Assembly (NCBI GenBank): GCA_012845835.1
Contig: JABAKD010000027.1
Span: forward strand, 14,498,073 to 14,562,072
DNA: 64,000 bases
Source: Undaria pinnatifida
Lineage: Eukaryota > Sar > Phaeophyceae > Laminariales > Alariaceae
Reading direction: 5' to 3'
Part shown: in pieces, positions 1 to 15,474 of the stretch
Numbering within the stretch: position 1 is the stretch's first letter
Layout of the letters: each line of letters opens with the position of its first letter
Program-made: the position numbers and the translations under genes
Notes under the pieces: generated by a model
What the model was told of the DNA's origin: nothing
What the model saw: only the letters and a program-made list of their open reading frames with translations
Database searches by the model: none

Positions 1-240
1 CCCACGCCCCCGTGAGTTGCCGCGAGACCCTTATTGCCTCGCGTTGTTGTCCCCGCGAGTTCCTGCGAGTTCCCATGAGCCCCCACGAGTTCCTACGCGA
101 GTTCCCATGAGCCCCCACGAGTTCCTACGCGATAACTCAAGCTCCCATGAAATCCCAGCCGAGTTCCAATGAGATCGCACGAGTCGCACGAGCTCCCACG
201 AAGCTCCCGCGAGATCCCATGGGTTGGTTTTGCTCCCATG
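1..240. repeat. degenerate minisatellite
   Basis: Short units built on CGAGTTCC and CCCACGAG recur with drift across the first 240 bases, including an almost exact doubling of a roughly 40-bp block near 80-130. The open frame on the minus strand here is only the translation of the repeat. No gene is seen. Confidence 0.7.
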
Positions 241-268
241 ATGACTCACCCTCACCCCTGCCACTAGG

Positions 269-806
269 TGCATGCTACGATACTACAGGTATTTTAACAG
301 CACTTCTTGGGTGAAATATTTTGTGAATGACGGGGGGGGCTCCTCCTTAACCCATCTTGAACCCCCAACATAAAAAAATCGTCCCGGAATTTTTCCAGGA
401 TTTTTCTTTTTGTTCATTGGCATATTTTTTCGTTGTGTATACCTAGCTAGGCCATTGGATTGTTCGTCGGGCGCAACTTCTTTTTTTTCTCCCACGGCAA
501 AAACCAGCATTTGCCGTGGGACGCGTGCTACAATAGAGGTGCACCACTTTTTTTTTAATGAGATTTCCTCGAATTACGGAGCTTAAGACCTCTCCCAAAA
601 ACCCAAAAACCGATTTTTTTGGAGAAAACTAGAACTGCTACACCGGATGAAAAATCCCATGGCCTAGCTAGGTACACAACGAGAATATCATGAAAATAAA
701 ATGACCTATTATTTATATATTTCCCGACGATTTTGGAGTTAAGGAGCCGTGTCATTCAGAAAACAAAGTAGCCAAATCGCCAAATAAAGGCATACCTCCT
801 TCGTAG
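269..806. mobile_element. foldback (inverted-repeat) element
   Basis: The left half carries GCTACGA, GAATGACGGGG, CTCCTTAACCC and ACCTAGCTAGGCC in this order. The right half carries the reverse complements in mirror order: GGCCTAGCTAGGT, GTTAAGGAGCC, GTGTCATTC and TCGTAGC. This gives an element of about 540 bp that can fold back on itself. Related blocks occur at about 20.09-20.35 kb and 21.09-21.6 kb. No coding capacity is seen, so it is probably a non-autonomous DNA element. Confidence 0.6.
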
Positions 807-934
807 CACGCGTCTAGGCCATGGGATTGTTCGTTGCGGGCGGAACTTTTTCGGTTCTCACGCGGCCAAAATCAGCTTTTTTTGCCGTGTGTGGAGGGGT
901 ATAGTGCTCCGCGAGTGAAGATCCTGGAAAGAAA

Positions 935-1160
935 ATGGCGAAACTCTGCACAGTAGCATGCGCATCTTCCCCCCTAGGATCTCGTGTGGACATGCAATGC
1001 CATCCAAGGGGATCTCATGGTAACCCACGGAGGGGTTCTCGCGGTAACTTTACCGTGAAAATCCCAGTTGGATTCCGCGGCATCCCGCGACCTCCCACGG
1101 GGGTTCTCGCGGCATCCGGCGGCATCCCGAGGGACCCTACCTCGTCTGGAATCATTTAAA
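935..1160. repeat. imperfect tandem repeat (GCGGCATCCCGCG-like)
   Basis: Units resembling GGGGTTCTCGCGG and CGGCATCCCGCG recur about five times. They are related in style to the minisatellite at the start of the window. The open frame across them is not a convincing gene. Confidence 0.45.
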
Positions 1161-1199
1161 GCGGATGCACGTTGTTACTTGTTTAATGCTGACCGTAGT

Positions 1200-1379
1200 G
1201 GCTTCTCTATAGTGCCGGTATATGCACTATAGAGGGAGAGGACGGCACAATAGCGGCAACCGGCACTATTCCGCGTGCTGCCACTACTGGTTGTTCCTAT
1301 AGTACTATCTGTGCCAAACAATTTCACAGGCACCATAGCGGGCCAACGGAAAATGCTCAACCGGCACTATAGAGGGGCC
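1200..1379. mobile_element. MITE, copy 1 (CTCTATAGTGCCGG ends)
   Basis: About 180 bp with terminal inverted repeats, GGCTTCTCTATAGTGCCGG on the left against a near-identical inverted copy on the right. It shares an internal block (GCTGCCACT, then ATTTCACAGG, then ATAGCGGG) with copies at 20.54 and 56.77 kb. There is no open frame; it reads as a non-autonomous DNA transposon. Confidence 0.7.
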
Positions 1380-3091
1380 TATAATGCACGTTTATTTCTT
1401 CTCAGCTCGACTCGCATGAAGTCTTACGCTTGGCGGCATTCTGGACAAATGCCTGGCTCGCAGGTGACCTCGCTTCAACTTCCCCGATGCCATGTCATAT
1501 CATACACATTAGGCTTCAGTATGCCCACTGCTTGCTAGCTTTCGTCCGCCTTTGAGCTGTGGACAGGAAAATGCATTTAGCTGTATCTAAATTTAAATTT
1601 TTATCAAGTATGACAGGTTGCTCCTCCTGTCTCCGCTCGCGCGAAATCACGCGCCTCTTCTCTCTTGATTTTTCCGCGAGACAATCAAGCGCTGCAGCAA
1701 GTTGTCCGGCACCTTCCCCTTCCCCCCACCCCCCTCCCACTCTCTCATTTTCCCGCCGAAATCAAACAAAAGGGGCTGCACAGACGATGACCTCGCGGAA
1801 AAATCGTGAAATCTCTATCGCCCGCCCCCCCAACCGACACCGATTAGGCCACCAGAGCCATTCGTGTAAGCCCGAGCTCTAAACGGTCTGCAGGCATTCT
1901 GCCACACATGGTGGCAACTACTGTGCTTTGCAATGCAGGTTCTGCTAACAGCAACTATTGCAGTTGTGTGAACAATTGATACATCTGTGCAGCAGTATCT
2001 TGTTTTGTACTAGGTATCTTGCCTGTTCTCTGCAGCACAGTCCACGGCAAGGTACCTCTTCGCAGCAGCTAATCGGTTGTTTCGATGCTCTGCATGCCTC
2101 ACAAGCTACGGCGAATCGTCTCGCGTGTACCATATACCCTCGCATTGAACATCGATCTGAAATGCCAGCGCTGCTGTGCTCCCTCCGAGTGATTCGCTCC
2201 CGGTGAGGTATAACAGGTGTGCCGGCGTATGTCGTTGGCGAAGAAACCCACCCGATCGCGGATAAACCTCGATCTCGGATAAAACTACTCGATCGCGGAG
2301 TAAGGGGTCGATGAAAGAGGGGGAAGAGCTCGCAGAAGACGTCCCCGCTTTTAGGGCTGGGAAGGATATTTGACTCGTCCATCTCCTGCAGAAGAACTCC
2401 TCCCGTGTGCCTTAACACCGAAATATGAGAGAGGGGCGGGCGTTTCGCCACGGGGGTGGGGGGTAAGGGGGAAAGATTGTTGGAATACTTCATACATCAA
2501 GACTTTGATGTCGAAAAATATTGGCCCTATGAGGGAAAATCGACGAGTATCTGTGATAGGATTAATATGATCAGTAGTAGGGAAGAAAAACAGGGTGTTC
2601 GCAGAGGCAAGACGGGAGATTTCGCATCTTGGCGTCGTCCGCCCCACGTGTCCGTGCTTTCCGTCGACGCCCCGGATGGAAAAAACAGGCATTGAACAGG
2701 ATAAGTTTCAGCCGAAAGAAAACCCTCTGCGGTTAAACGCCATTCAGCGACAGAAGGGTGGTGGTTTGAGCGCGAGGGCTATTAGTAGCGGTCCACCTTA
2801 GGTGGTCGGCATACGTGCTTGGCGAAAAAACAGTCGCCGTAGGAGTGCACAAAACTTCATGCGCGAGACAGATTTCGCCGCCGTAAGGCAATGCGCGCGG
2901 CCACGTGCTTGGTATAGCGCAACACCGGGATTCCGCCCCCTTAAACCGACGCATATCCTGATGACTGTTCGCTACAAATCGAATAGTAGTTTACCACGGC
3001 CTACAACTACCGCGGGAACGGCAGCGTCTGTTCCCTTGGGGGCCACGTGGCCAGCCATATTTCCGTCCAAAGCAAAATACCAGAAAATAGT
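1380..3091. other. no gene recognised
   Basis: Several overlapping open frames of 70-180 codons exist on both strands, but none shows consistent codon bias or splice signals. A short degenerate direct repeat around CGATCGCGGATAA lies at 2250-2310. Probably intergenic or downstream sequence. Confidence 0.4.
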
Positions 3092-5260
<2,169 letters not shown>

Positions 5261-5364
5261 CTGAACATGGCCGATTGATGGATAAATGGATACGATACGA
5301 GGAACACGGAGCGTTGAGGGAGGGGGGTGGAGTGGAGATCAGATACTTACCCGGGACATGGCCT

Positions 5365-5490
5365 TAATCCCTTTCACAAACTGCTGCGGCTGTGCCACGA
5401 TTGCACCCGTCGTTCGGCCGAGGTACAGATAATGGCAATACGAAGCAACCTGAAAATGACGGATGGCCGGATGGATGGATACGATACGAG
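5365..5490 (-). repeat. tandem copy of acceptor plus exon start
   Basis: About 90% identical to the 5190-5300 segment, including the CAG acceptor and the first 24 codons of the exon, then diverging. A third, more decayed trace of the intronic part (GATCAGATA, GTACACTGGA) follows at about 5595-5625. A pseudo-exon start produced by tandem duplication. Confidence 0.75.
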
Positions 5491-8407
5491 GAAAAAAATA
5501 GCGTTGAGGGGGGGGGGGGGGCAGCGAGATCAGATACATACATTGGACATGTCCCTAATCCCTTCGAAACCGCTTGAGGGGGGAAGGGGGTTGCAGTGGA
5601 GATCAGATATGTACACTGGATGATGTCCTCAATCATTTTCCAACCACCCGTAATCCTTTTACAACCGCTGGAGACAAAAAAAAAACAGTCTAATTCCAAG
5701 CAATTTGTTCCCAAGAAGGTGGGCACGATAACGGGTGCATTTTTTTTTTTTTGCGTCTTCCTCACTTGAGCCCTCTTTAAAAAAGAAAAAAGAAAATGAA
5801 AATCGTATGAACGGCAGTTCCATATTTTCTACCTCGCACAGGCGTACAACGAACAATTGTCATATCCTTCGAGGGAAAATGAAAATGAAAACCCGATGAA
5901 CGGCCGTGTTCCATGGTTCTACATCGTAGGCATACAACGAAGAATTGTCGTACAATAACATCCTTGTGGTTCCGCTGACATCGGCCAGCTTTTGTCAGTC
6001 TATAGATATATATATATATATCAGCTAGTGTGTTAGTCTGTTGAAGAGCCCCGCCAGTTTGAGATGATCGACGCCAATATAAGCGTGCTGTCAACTTGTA
6101 CCACGGTAGGAGATAATGGGTTGCAGATATTTTTCGTATTTTTTTTCTTTTGTCGCTTAAGGAGCTACAAATACCTCACCCGAACACAAAAGGGGAGGGG
6201 GGTGGTGGGGTGGGGGAAAGGTGCAAACCCGATGGACAAAATCCATTTACCTATGTGAAAGAGTCGTGGTGCCGGAAGGTGTGAGGGAAGGGACGCAGGG
6301 GTATCAGCTTCGCTTGGAGACAACACCGGTTCTTTTTTGTAGAATTCTTTTTATCGGCGTTGAGCTATGAGAAGCTCGAGGAGACAGGAAAGGAGGAGGA
6401 GTGAGAGCATGGGGGTGGGGTGAGGCTCACAGAGTTCGCTTCACCCTCCAGCATTGCTGCTGTGCTCTCTTCTGGACCTTTACCTATGGAACGTACAAGG
6501 AACGTTCTCCTAGATGTTATATATTCCCATGAGCGCTTAACGCGCTTACTTCTCTCTATCTTGCCCAGAGGAGGAACGTTCCATATATTCCTATGAGCGG
6601 TCAACGCGCTTGCTTCTATCTATCTTGTCCAGAGGAGGAACGTTCCATTACCGAGAACGCTCTTGTGGTATAAGATGACTAGATTCTACGGGTTATCTTC
6701 TCCACTAAGAATATTCCGTTTAAGAGAATCTTCTTGTGGCCAATAGACCATGACTCCGCGGGCTATCTTACCGAATCTATTGCCAGCTAAAATGACACTC
6801 TATTAAATTAGCCCACCCTGAATAGTCGTATATGCAGACCTCAAGACGGTCAAAGGGTGACGACAAAGTTCATCCTAAAAGACCGGGAAAGGGGGTCGAA
6901 GATGCGGCTATTCGAAACAAACAGGTGAGGCTATAGCTTCCCCCACAACTCGTAACGAGGCCTAAACATCAAGGATAGGGCCATTCACTAATAAAGCAGA
7001 TCGGTGAAAGAAAGGCCATAACTAGATGGAGGAAGACGGAAAACCCAGAATGGGCAACGTATGTAAAGCAAACCGAAACTGGAAACAAAAAAGAAAACCT
7101 GGAGACGAAGCGAAGATAGTAAATAAAGGCAAAATCGAAGCAAAGACAAAGGGAAAGACAGAAAACATATTATTACCGGAGCAATCTATGTGGGACCCAG
7201 GGAGGAGCGAACGGGGATTCGTTCGCCGTATAGGGTCGATTACTCGAAAGCTCGCAGACGTTTTTCGTTTCTTTGTTTTTTTGTCGCTCAAGGAGCTACA
7301 AGTACCTCACTCAAACACAAAAGGGGAGGGGGCGGGGGGGGGGGGAAGGTGCAAACCCGATGGACAAAACCCAATGACCTACGGTATGCATACTTGTACA
7401 GCAACTCATATTGCGAAACAAGAATGACGCTTCCCGCGATGTTTGGGCTAGTCAGCCCACCCCCCCCCGCGTCGTTCAGAACACAGTGTACCAAGTATCA
7501 TAGTATTATATAGTTTTATCATGTTAGAGTATTGTTGTATTACATAGTATTATGGTATTATAGTGTTATACAGCAACTCATATTGCGAAACGAGAAAGAC
7601 ACTCCCCGCAATGTTTGGGCTAGTCAGCCCCCCCCCCCCCCCCCTGCGTCGTGCAGAAAACAATTTACCAAGTATCATAGTATTATATAGGTTTATCATG
7701 TTAGAGTATTGTTGTATTACATAGCGTTATGGTATTATAGTGTTAGATAGTGTTAGATAGTGCTAGATAATGTTAGATAGTATTTTATAGTATTCAACCC
7801 CCGTTTTCCCTACGGACCGCGGGCCATTCGCGTGAGTAGCCTCTGCACGTCGCTCAAAAGATGTACATGCGCTTGAAACTTACTATGTCGGCGTGCTATA
7901 GGTGGCGCAGCGACACTATTCCATGGCGGCGCCGTGAGATACTACTACTGTGAACTCAAAAAGGACCAAAAAGTTTTTCTTCCTTTTTCCAAGACTGCAA
8001 CACTGAAACAGGGTGGCCGTTCGAGCGAATCCTACGTATGACCCCATGGCCCCACCTACGGCAGTCGACACATGCTACTAATAGCATACGAATAGTACTA
8101 ATAGTATACTAATAGTACTAATATTAATAGTATACCAATAGTAATTGTATAATAGTAATATTACGACAGAGGTGAAGTAACCATTTTTCCGTTTTTTTGC
8201 CTCGCAAGCTTCTTGGCTTGAGGACAAGGAGCTGGGTCTATGCCCCACCCAACCGCGGTTTTGGAAAAAAAATAGTTCAAAGTAATAACCCGAAGAACAA
8301 TCAAAACCCCATTTCCTATTGATACGCAAGCGTACCTACAACTAGAACACTTTTTTTATATTCCCCAAAAGTAATGAAATCCCGACGTTTTTTTGGGTTA
8401 TAACGCC
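5491..8407. other. repeat-rich non-coding stretch
   Basis: No exon is supported. It holds a TA dinucleotide run near 6005-6020; a 75-bp tandem doubling around GGAACGTTCC at 6490-6655; two dispersed copies of a 100-bp block (GGAGCTACAA, then GGTGCAAACCCGATGGACAAA) at 6150-6245 and 7275-7370; a 174-bp tandem duplication at 7397-7745; and AT-rich TAGTACTAATAG repeats at 8085-8165. Confidence 0.6.
7397..7745. repeat. tandem duplication, two units of about 174 bp
   Basis: Both units start at CAGCAACTCATATTGCGAAAC, contain GATGTTTGGGCTAGTCAGCC followed by a C tract, and end in an AT-rich tail with TTAGAGTATTGTTGTATTAC. They are highly similar, so the duplication is recent. No coding signal. Confidence 0.85.
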
Positions 8408-8495
8408 TTTTTTCAACTGGAAACCCGTTTGGGGGACAAAATTACTTGAAAATAGTATAGGGGAGAGTTTCGGAGATCTGAAGGGGTTAAGGAGC
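8408..8495 (+). repeat. dispersed repeat 'CAACTGGAAACCC', copy 1
   Basis: A block of about 80 bp with CAACTGGAAACCC, GGGGGACAAAATTACTTGAA and TATAGGGGAG. Related copies lie at 12.49, 46.89, 46.98 and 63.84 kb, with more distant ones at 52.68 and 63.9 kb. Non-coding. Confidence 0.7.
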
Positions 8496-8499
8496 CCCG

Positions 8500-8740
8500 T
8501 CGGTTAAAACCCGTTCCTGCCCGAAAAGGTGGTACGCCTTGATATGGGTGTTGTGGCGTGCGTCGGTCTTGCGAAAATCGCCAAACACCACACGGCGCTT
8601 TGCGCATGCATGGTGCCACGCGGCGTCCGCCTGGTCGGTGAAAACCCGACGTGCTCCGTCCCGGCATTGAAGGGATGCGAGGGTATAACAGCTATGGTCA
8701 TACGACGACGGCCATGCGTGAAATGAGTGCACCCCCCCCC
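8500..8740 (-). other. possible exon or repeat shared with 14.6 kb
   Basis: A minus frame of about 70 codons is open here and reads smoothly (CYTLASLQCRDGARRVFT). The segment 8600-8700 is alignable with 14574-14700 (GCCTGGTCGG, GGCATTG, GGATGCGAGGGT), so it may be a dispersed repeat rather than an exon of the neighbouring gene. I could not fit splice phases with confidence. Confidence 0.3.
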
Positions 8741-9117
8741 TCCCCCGCGCCCTCCCCCCCCCCCCCCTCCTCCTCCCCCTCTCGTCCAACAACAGCCTTT
8801 GTCACGGGTTATCAGAGAGTTAGCCGTCTCAGTCGGTGACAGATTATTCGCTCAAAAGTTCGTCCCCTACCGCATCGCTGTCCTAAAAAAAAACTAATCC
8901 GATAGATGTAGAAGAAAAAAAACGCCAAACGAGCGTCCAAAGTTGTAGAGGTGCCTCTATTAGGAGTACAGAACCGTGCTCCGTCTCGAAAAGGGTTCGT
9001 GGTCAATCGTCGAAAGGCTACGAGTACAGCAAGGCAAGCAACACATACATGAGTAAGTACCCCCGCCCCCCCGCCCCCCCGCCCGTGCCCGCCCGCCCCC
9101 ACCGTCGCGCGGCTCAC

Positions 9118-9308
9118 CAATCGCGATTGTTGACGATTTCCTCCACGGTAGCGATGTTGGTCATCCTATCTTCCTCTCTCATATTGTCAAACGCAACCAC
9201 CAGAAGCCGCAGGTTTTCTAGGAGCGGGTTGAGGTGATGTCCCCCGACTGACGTCAGCTGGCGCTCCGAGAGTCGCCAGCGTGCTCCCGGGGCACCGTCC
9301 CCGCCAAT
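9118..9308 (-). CDS. exon e of the 9-16 kb gene
   Basis: 191 nt starting in phase 0 after CTCAAG and ending in phase 2 before GTGAGC. It encodes a stretch containing GGHHLNPLLENLRLL and TNIATVEEIVNNRD with strong codon bias. Only a CAAG-type acceptor fits the frame. The acceptor and first 60 bases are repeated at about 9400-9450. Confidence 0.55.
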
Positions 9309-12300
9309 CTTGAGAGGAGGCGTGTTTTTGGGGGAGACGGAGGGGCGGGGGAGGGGGGGCTCACAGTTTCAAGTTCGAGGATGCGGGGTCGATTACTTTG
9401 GGGCTGCGAGAGTCGTCAGCGTGTTCCCCCGGGGCATCGTCCTCGTCAGTCTTGAGAGGAAGCCATTTCAGATTGGCTGGGGTGAGGGGGGGTGTTCGCG
9501 ATTTCGTTTCACGTTCGTCGTCGGCGTGGGGTAGTTTCGCCGTGGGGCGCCTCCAGGCCTCGGTGTTGTGCAGTGTCGCTCTGCAATAGGTTTGGTTATG
9601 AGTCTTGCTACGGCAGCCATCCCCCAACATTTCTTTCAACGAAATCGCTGGTTTTGAAAAACCATCTCCCGGCCGTATCTCCTGAAAATACGGTGCCCCT
9701 TCCCACCCCGACGCCATTGTTCGATAGCCCTTTTGCAAACAAGACAATACTGTATGTATGTGAAGACACTTTTTTTATTTGCATCCTTCCTCGTGTCGAG
9801 CGGCCATGAAACGTTCGTTGAAGAGAATCAGCCTTTGGGGGGAGGGGGCAGGGCTACGAAAAGGGGAGACTTTTGGGCGCTTAGGGCAGGGAGGGATGCG
9901 AGCGGCTGCCCCCAATCCGGCGCAATCCTACTGTCTTGTAACTTTTGACGCTTATCGGTTGTGCGGATTGCACTGCCTGCCGCCGTGGAACTTATTGTTC
10001 TTTTTTAAGCTGCGCCGATAAAGTAGTTTACACAGTACCCCCTGGTAGTTTTGTGTGAGTACTGGAAGAATGGAGCCCCTCGCGCGAGTGGTAGTGGACA
10101 TAGAGGTAGAAATACTGTATAATATTAGTAAAAGTATACAATAATATACCTGGTATATATTACTATGCTATAATAATACCGTACATAATACTACTATATA
10201 CAGTACTATACCAGGTATATAATAATATACTGTATTATTATAGTAAAAGTATATACCTGGTAGGAAATAGAGGTATAATACTATACCATGGTGCTTTATT
10301 AGTAAAAGTATGTAATATAATAGTATATACTTCGTATTACTCTGCTAGTAGTGCAGAATACCATGCATCATGCTACTGTATACCATATACCAGGTACAAT
10401 ACTATATCAGGTATAAAATACTACTATATATAATACCTTAGCCTTTGTCGAGGGTACTACTGCAGCAGCACTACGCTGCAGCCCCAAAACGTGGCGAATC
10501 GTGTAATGTTACCGACTGCGTTTGCCGTCGAAATAGCCATGTATCCCGAGCGGGAGAAAAGCTGTGAGGGTGGGGGAAAAACACAATAGCCGCCGTTTGA
10601 ATGTCCACGTCGCCATCACCTCTTCCTACCTGATACATAAACACAAATAAACAACTCTCCACAGCTCTCCACAGCGGGGAAGCAACTCGAACACGAGTAG
10701 AAAAGCAGCTGCTTTGGCAGCGGAGGTCGCTCCGCAGCCAGTGTTTAGGCCGACGCTAGGTTGGTTGACTCACCAGTACGACGACGCTTTTCACTGCGAG
10801 GTGGGCTTCCTTGAAGAGCTGTGCGGTACAGCCAGCGCAAAAGGGGGTTTTGCAACGGAGAGCACGGCGCGTTTGGTTCGGGGATATAGGGGGGGGGGGC
10901 GGATGGGGGAGGCAACAGAGGTTTGTTTGGTCGTGTGTTTATTCATTGCTCCACCGGATGGTTCAAAAAAATACTGGTATGATTTTGACTGGCTACAAAT
11001 TCCACGCATGCGCAGTTTGTCAAAACAAGACTCGGGTGCCGAAACAACGGTGACGGCCGTGACAACGGCAGCGGGACGGCAGCGGAAGCTGTCGCGACCT
11101 CCGGAGGCCGCGGGAGCGGCGACACGATCTGGCTTTCACACTATTGCAAGAAGCGATCCGAAAATATCTATAATGTGGGTGAATGCGGGGGGCACAGAGG
11201 TGGGACTACTCGTAAATCGTTTTGTTGCCGCTCGGTCGATTCTTTTTGGTCTGTCCTTTTGATTCTGGGTTCTCGTGTTTCCCGAACGTTCATGAGTCTA
11301 GTCTATTGAGAAGGGCGCCCGAAAAAACAAGCACGTGCGGCTTACAATTCAACAGCGACCCCAGAAACGATCGAGCGAACAAGCTAGCGAGGAAGGAATG
11401 ATACGGGCAAAAGGGCGGGGAACGCAGGGGTGGGCCTTTTCGGTTTTTGTGGCTGCCCGGTTGCATGGGGTGGTGATATGGTGATGTGTTCGTGATTGTC
11501 ATGCTATTTGTATAAGATACTTTAGTCGTGACGTTTAGAAGCCAACCGTATGTCTGCTTCAAGTTAGCGTTAGGTTCTTCGAGCGCGACCGCTGTCTGCT
11601 GTTGGTCGCGGTCACCACACCCCCTCAGAGGGAGCAGTTGTTGACATGGTTAAATGTCCGACACGTGCTACGGTACGTAGAGTTGGGTCCCCCTTTTCAT
11701 TTTCTCTCTCTCTCTCAGTTGCCTCACGCGAGGAGCTCCACATCCCACCGACTTCGAGAAATAAACCTGAAAGTGCCATCCGAGGCAAAATCCCATCGGC
11801 GAGTTACCATTTACAATTCAAGAAAAAATCGCAGAAACGAAAAAAAAAACCGACGATTTTGGGTCAAGGAGGGTATTATTTTTCTTGTCTAAAAGCGCTG
11901 TCTCTACCGGTTCCGGAGCGCAGGTTGAACGTCCGCACAACGTGACCATTACTCCCTATTTGCACGTCGTGGCCAGTCACACTCGCAACGATCGACCCTC
12001 TGATCTAGCCGCACGCCACCCATGCCATAGGTACCTTGGCCGCTTGCTCGGGACTCTGCTGGCACCTCTTCGCCCGGCACACCAACCAATCGGCGTTTTT
12101 CCCGGTCATGACCAACACCTGCGAAAAACGCAGTCCGCGGGTGCGGTCGAGAACACCGAGCGGCCGGTGAGCAAATCGATATTTTCCGCTCTTTCATGCT
12201 AGGCAAAGCAAATACACCGGAAATAACCCGCCTACTCTTACCCATATGTATGTACAGCTTGTGCCGTCAGTAGGTCGAGCGCAATGGCCTTGCGCGACGG

Positions 12301-15300
12301 AGAGAAATTTTCATAGCGTGTCCGAGGCGTCGAGTGCTGCAGAACCTTTTAGGGTTGAAAAGCCATCCTGCATCGATTCCAAGCAGCGTTTTGCCCAAAC
12401 CAGTTATGTGCAGTCCTGTCCGCGTTACGAAAGATTAAGTCCGTTTCCGCGACAAGATCAATCTCCGTCTGAGCATAACGTTAGCCCTTGTGGAGCCACC
12501 AAAACCCTTCCCTATACTAATTTCAAGTTATTTCCCACAAAAAAATCGGCTTTCCAGTTGTGAACGGGTTAAAGCTGTGTTGGAAATCCTCAAATCGTTT
12601 ATTTTCTTTTTTTGCTGTCAGCCGTCTGCACCCCGATTAATTCCGTCTCGGAATAAGACAACGCGAGAGCTGCCAAAAAAATCTAGAGCATAGAGAGGTG
12701 TTTGTCGACCTCACCCTACCTCACCTGTCCCCGAAATGTCGCCATGGTTGCTTCTAAGGCGCCCAGGATGGCGGAAGACGCCCCGCTTTCTGCCTCTCGA
12801 TAGCACCGCAGCTCCCTGTTCGCCAAGGGAAAGCGCCGCGTCAATCACCAGATCAAGGCGAACGAACGGGGGGGGGGGGGATAGGTATGATTAACGTTCG
12901 CAGCGAAAGTGTCTGGCACGTGCAGATGGAGACGGGCGTGGTTAACGTTCCCGGCGAGTGTGCCTGGCACGTGATGATGGGAGGCGGGTATCGGGCGGGT
13001 ATCGTAAATCTCTCCGAGCCAGCTGGAAAAAGACAAAAAAAAAAAAAAAAAATGCCAGTTGCCAAAACAGGTCTGACAAGTCCATGGGACGGGATGTCTT
13101 TCACCTTGATTTGTCTCGACGCGACGTTCTGCAAACGTAGTGCACCCGGGATTTTGGTAAGGCTAGTACTTTGTACCAGGTATTCATTTTGCTCGTCATT
13201 CCATTGAAACAAGTAGGTGTGATAAAACATAAAGGTAGCGAAATTTAGGAGAGTTTTCCTAGCATAACCAGCAGTACGGGGGAGGGAACGGGGAAAATTC
13301 GTTTAGATGTTCTTTATACTGCAAAACGCATACAAACTAGAGGAAAGCAGCCGGATGGAATCGAGCCCAGGTTGGTTTCGCCAGCACCGCTATTAAAAAG
13401 CCGTCTGATTCCTCGCTGCCGCACCTATGGCTCTGGTCCAGAGCTTCCACGGCTGCCTTCCACCCTTCCAGCGCTGCCATTGTCCCATGCCCTTGCTCCA
13501 CGTCTGATTCTCCCCCTTCTTCGCTCTCGTACCTCCTCCTGTGTGCATCGACATCGACGGTTCTCTGCACCAGTTCCGGAAGGTGGCTTGCCGTATTCGA
13601 AATGCAATCTGGTGAGGGTCGAAAACACGAAGGGAGGGCAGAGAGGTGCCAGTCGGTCCGCACACTTCCTTCGTTCTATGTTAGCTTGCCCACACACCAC
13701 TACCTATACGTAGAAGGCAGTCGCATCGTTAATTATAGCTCTTGCCCCAACCCAAGCATATGTGATAACGCGTATACAGGCAAGCTTTACTTTGGGTCAG
13801 CGGCAGACAGGTCATTCTGGCTGGCGGTGCCGCTCGAATTCGAAGCTCGGGTGGTGTTTCTTTTTTATTATGCACGGTACTTTTTGCTGTGTCTTTTTTT
13901 TTCGTTCCGTCGCCGAAGGAGCGAGAACGTGAATCAGAAAGAAAAGAAAAATGAACACAAATCGACGAGCAGTGGAAATTTGACCCCTCTGCGCGAAGAA
14001 ACATAATGGCGCGTGCCGGGCGGGGGGAGAAGGGGCGATACGTGCCACTAAGGCTTGTCCAGAAGATGGAAAGTAGGAGCAGCGATCAAACAACAGAATT
14101 GCTGACACCCAATGTATACATACATGTAGGAATACAGTTTCGGGTGGGCCAAGCCGGCCCGACGGTATTGGGTATTGGAAGACCAATAACGGCCATTTCG
14201 GCGTGCTGTATTCCTGCTCGAACCACACCGGTACTGTCCAGTCCCTCCACTCCGTGGGTTTGACGTTGCACGCTCGTCGGGTATCAGCACCGTTCGAGGG
14301 TCAGCACGTGCGGTACGATAGGGCGTGAAGTTAACTCGCGGTGTGTGACAAGACGGAACCTGGACAGTGTCAAAATCGATGTTCTATATTTTCCATGTTG
14401 GGTTGTGCTGGGTCAGACGCTCTCATCAGTGACATGCTAGTGAGTACCGGGCGGGAATCAGCAACGGCGGGGAGCCAACAGGAAGGGAAGCGCTCTCTCG
14501 CGTACCCCGAATCTACACACCTCCTCGCCGACGCAGCTCATCCTTAATGCGACTCGCCGAACTCCTCACGGGGCTTTGCGCTGGGTGCAAGCGATGCCTG
14601 CCTGGTCAGCGGAAACCCCGATATGCTCCATTCTGGCATTGTCAGGATGCGAGGGTCTACGGTCTTACCACTAGCGCCACGCATGATATGTGAGTACCCC
14701 CACCCTACCCACTGTTCCAATCTAAAACAATGATGGTCTAGTTTTCCCCGCCGTTCACAGCTCGAAAGAAACCCACCAAGAATGTCTTCCTCAAGCGGAT
14801 CCCGCTGACTTCCGCCGTTGTCCGTTCGTCCATCCCGGAAATCACAGCTGTCCGACCCGTCCACCGATCCGCGCTTCTCCGCAGAACCCGACCCCCACCC
14901 AGCCAACCCCGACCCGCCCCAGGTTCTCGGGGGCGACTGCCAAACCTTTTCTCCAAAGCTCTCCCCTCGTCCGACTTCGCCTTCACGAAACCGGAACGAA
15001 AACGGGTTACTACGCGATTGTGAAGGCGCAGACCGCGGCCGCTGTCTAGTAAGAGAGGCGGAATAGGCGTGAGTTTCTCTGTCGCTGCTTGTTGAATGAC
15101 CGCCTGCCCTGATCGATGATTCTCTCTCGCTCTTTCTACGACTGTCGCTGCTGATTGAACAGACGGCTGGGTTGGTGGGCGTTGGTCCCCCCTCGCCCCC
15201 TCGACGGCTGTCGCTGCTAATTGAGCGAACGGCTGGGCCGATCGAAGGTTCTCTCTGCTCCTCCCTGCGGCTTGTTCGTGCGCGTACACTCCCCCCGCTG

Positions 15301-15406
15301 ACACTCCTGGTATCGCGACTGCTGAACGTGATCCCACTCCCTATATCTGCAAGCGTGGCACCTGTCGCGAACCAGCTTGATCTCCGTCGACCCGCGGAGT
15401 TCGCTA

Positions 15407-15474
<68 letters not shown>

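Noticed and set aside
1945-2493. 182-codon minus-strand frame
   Set aside because: Codon use is random, with no partner exon or recognisable domain.
13000-13230. minus-strand frame resembling a retroelement linker
   Set aside because: The similarity is only an impression; an A homopolymer breaks the sequence and no element boundaries are visible.
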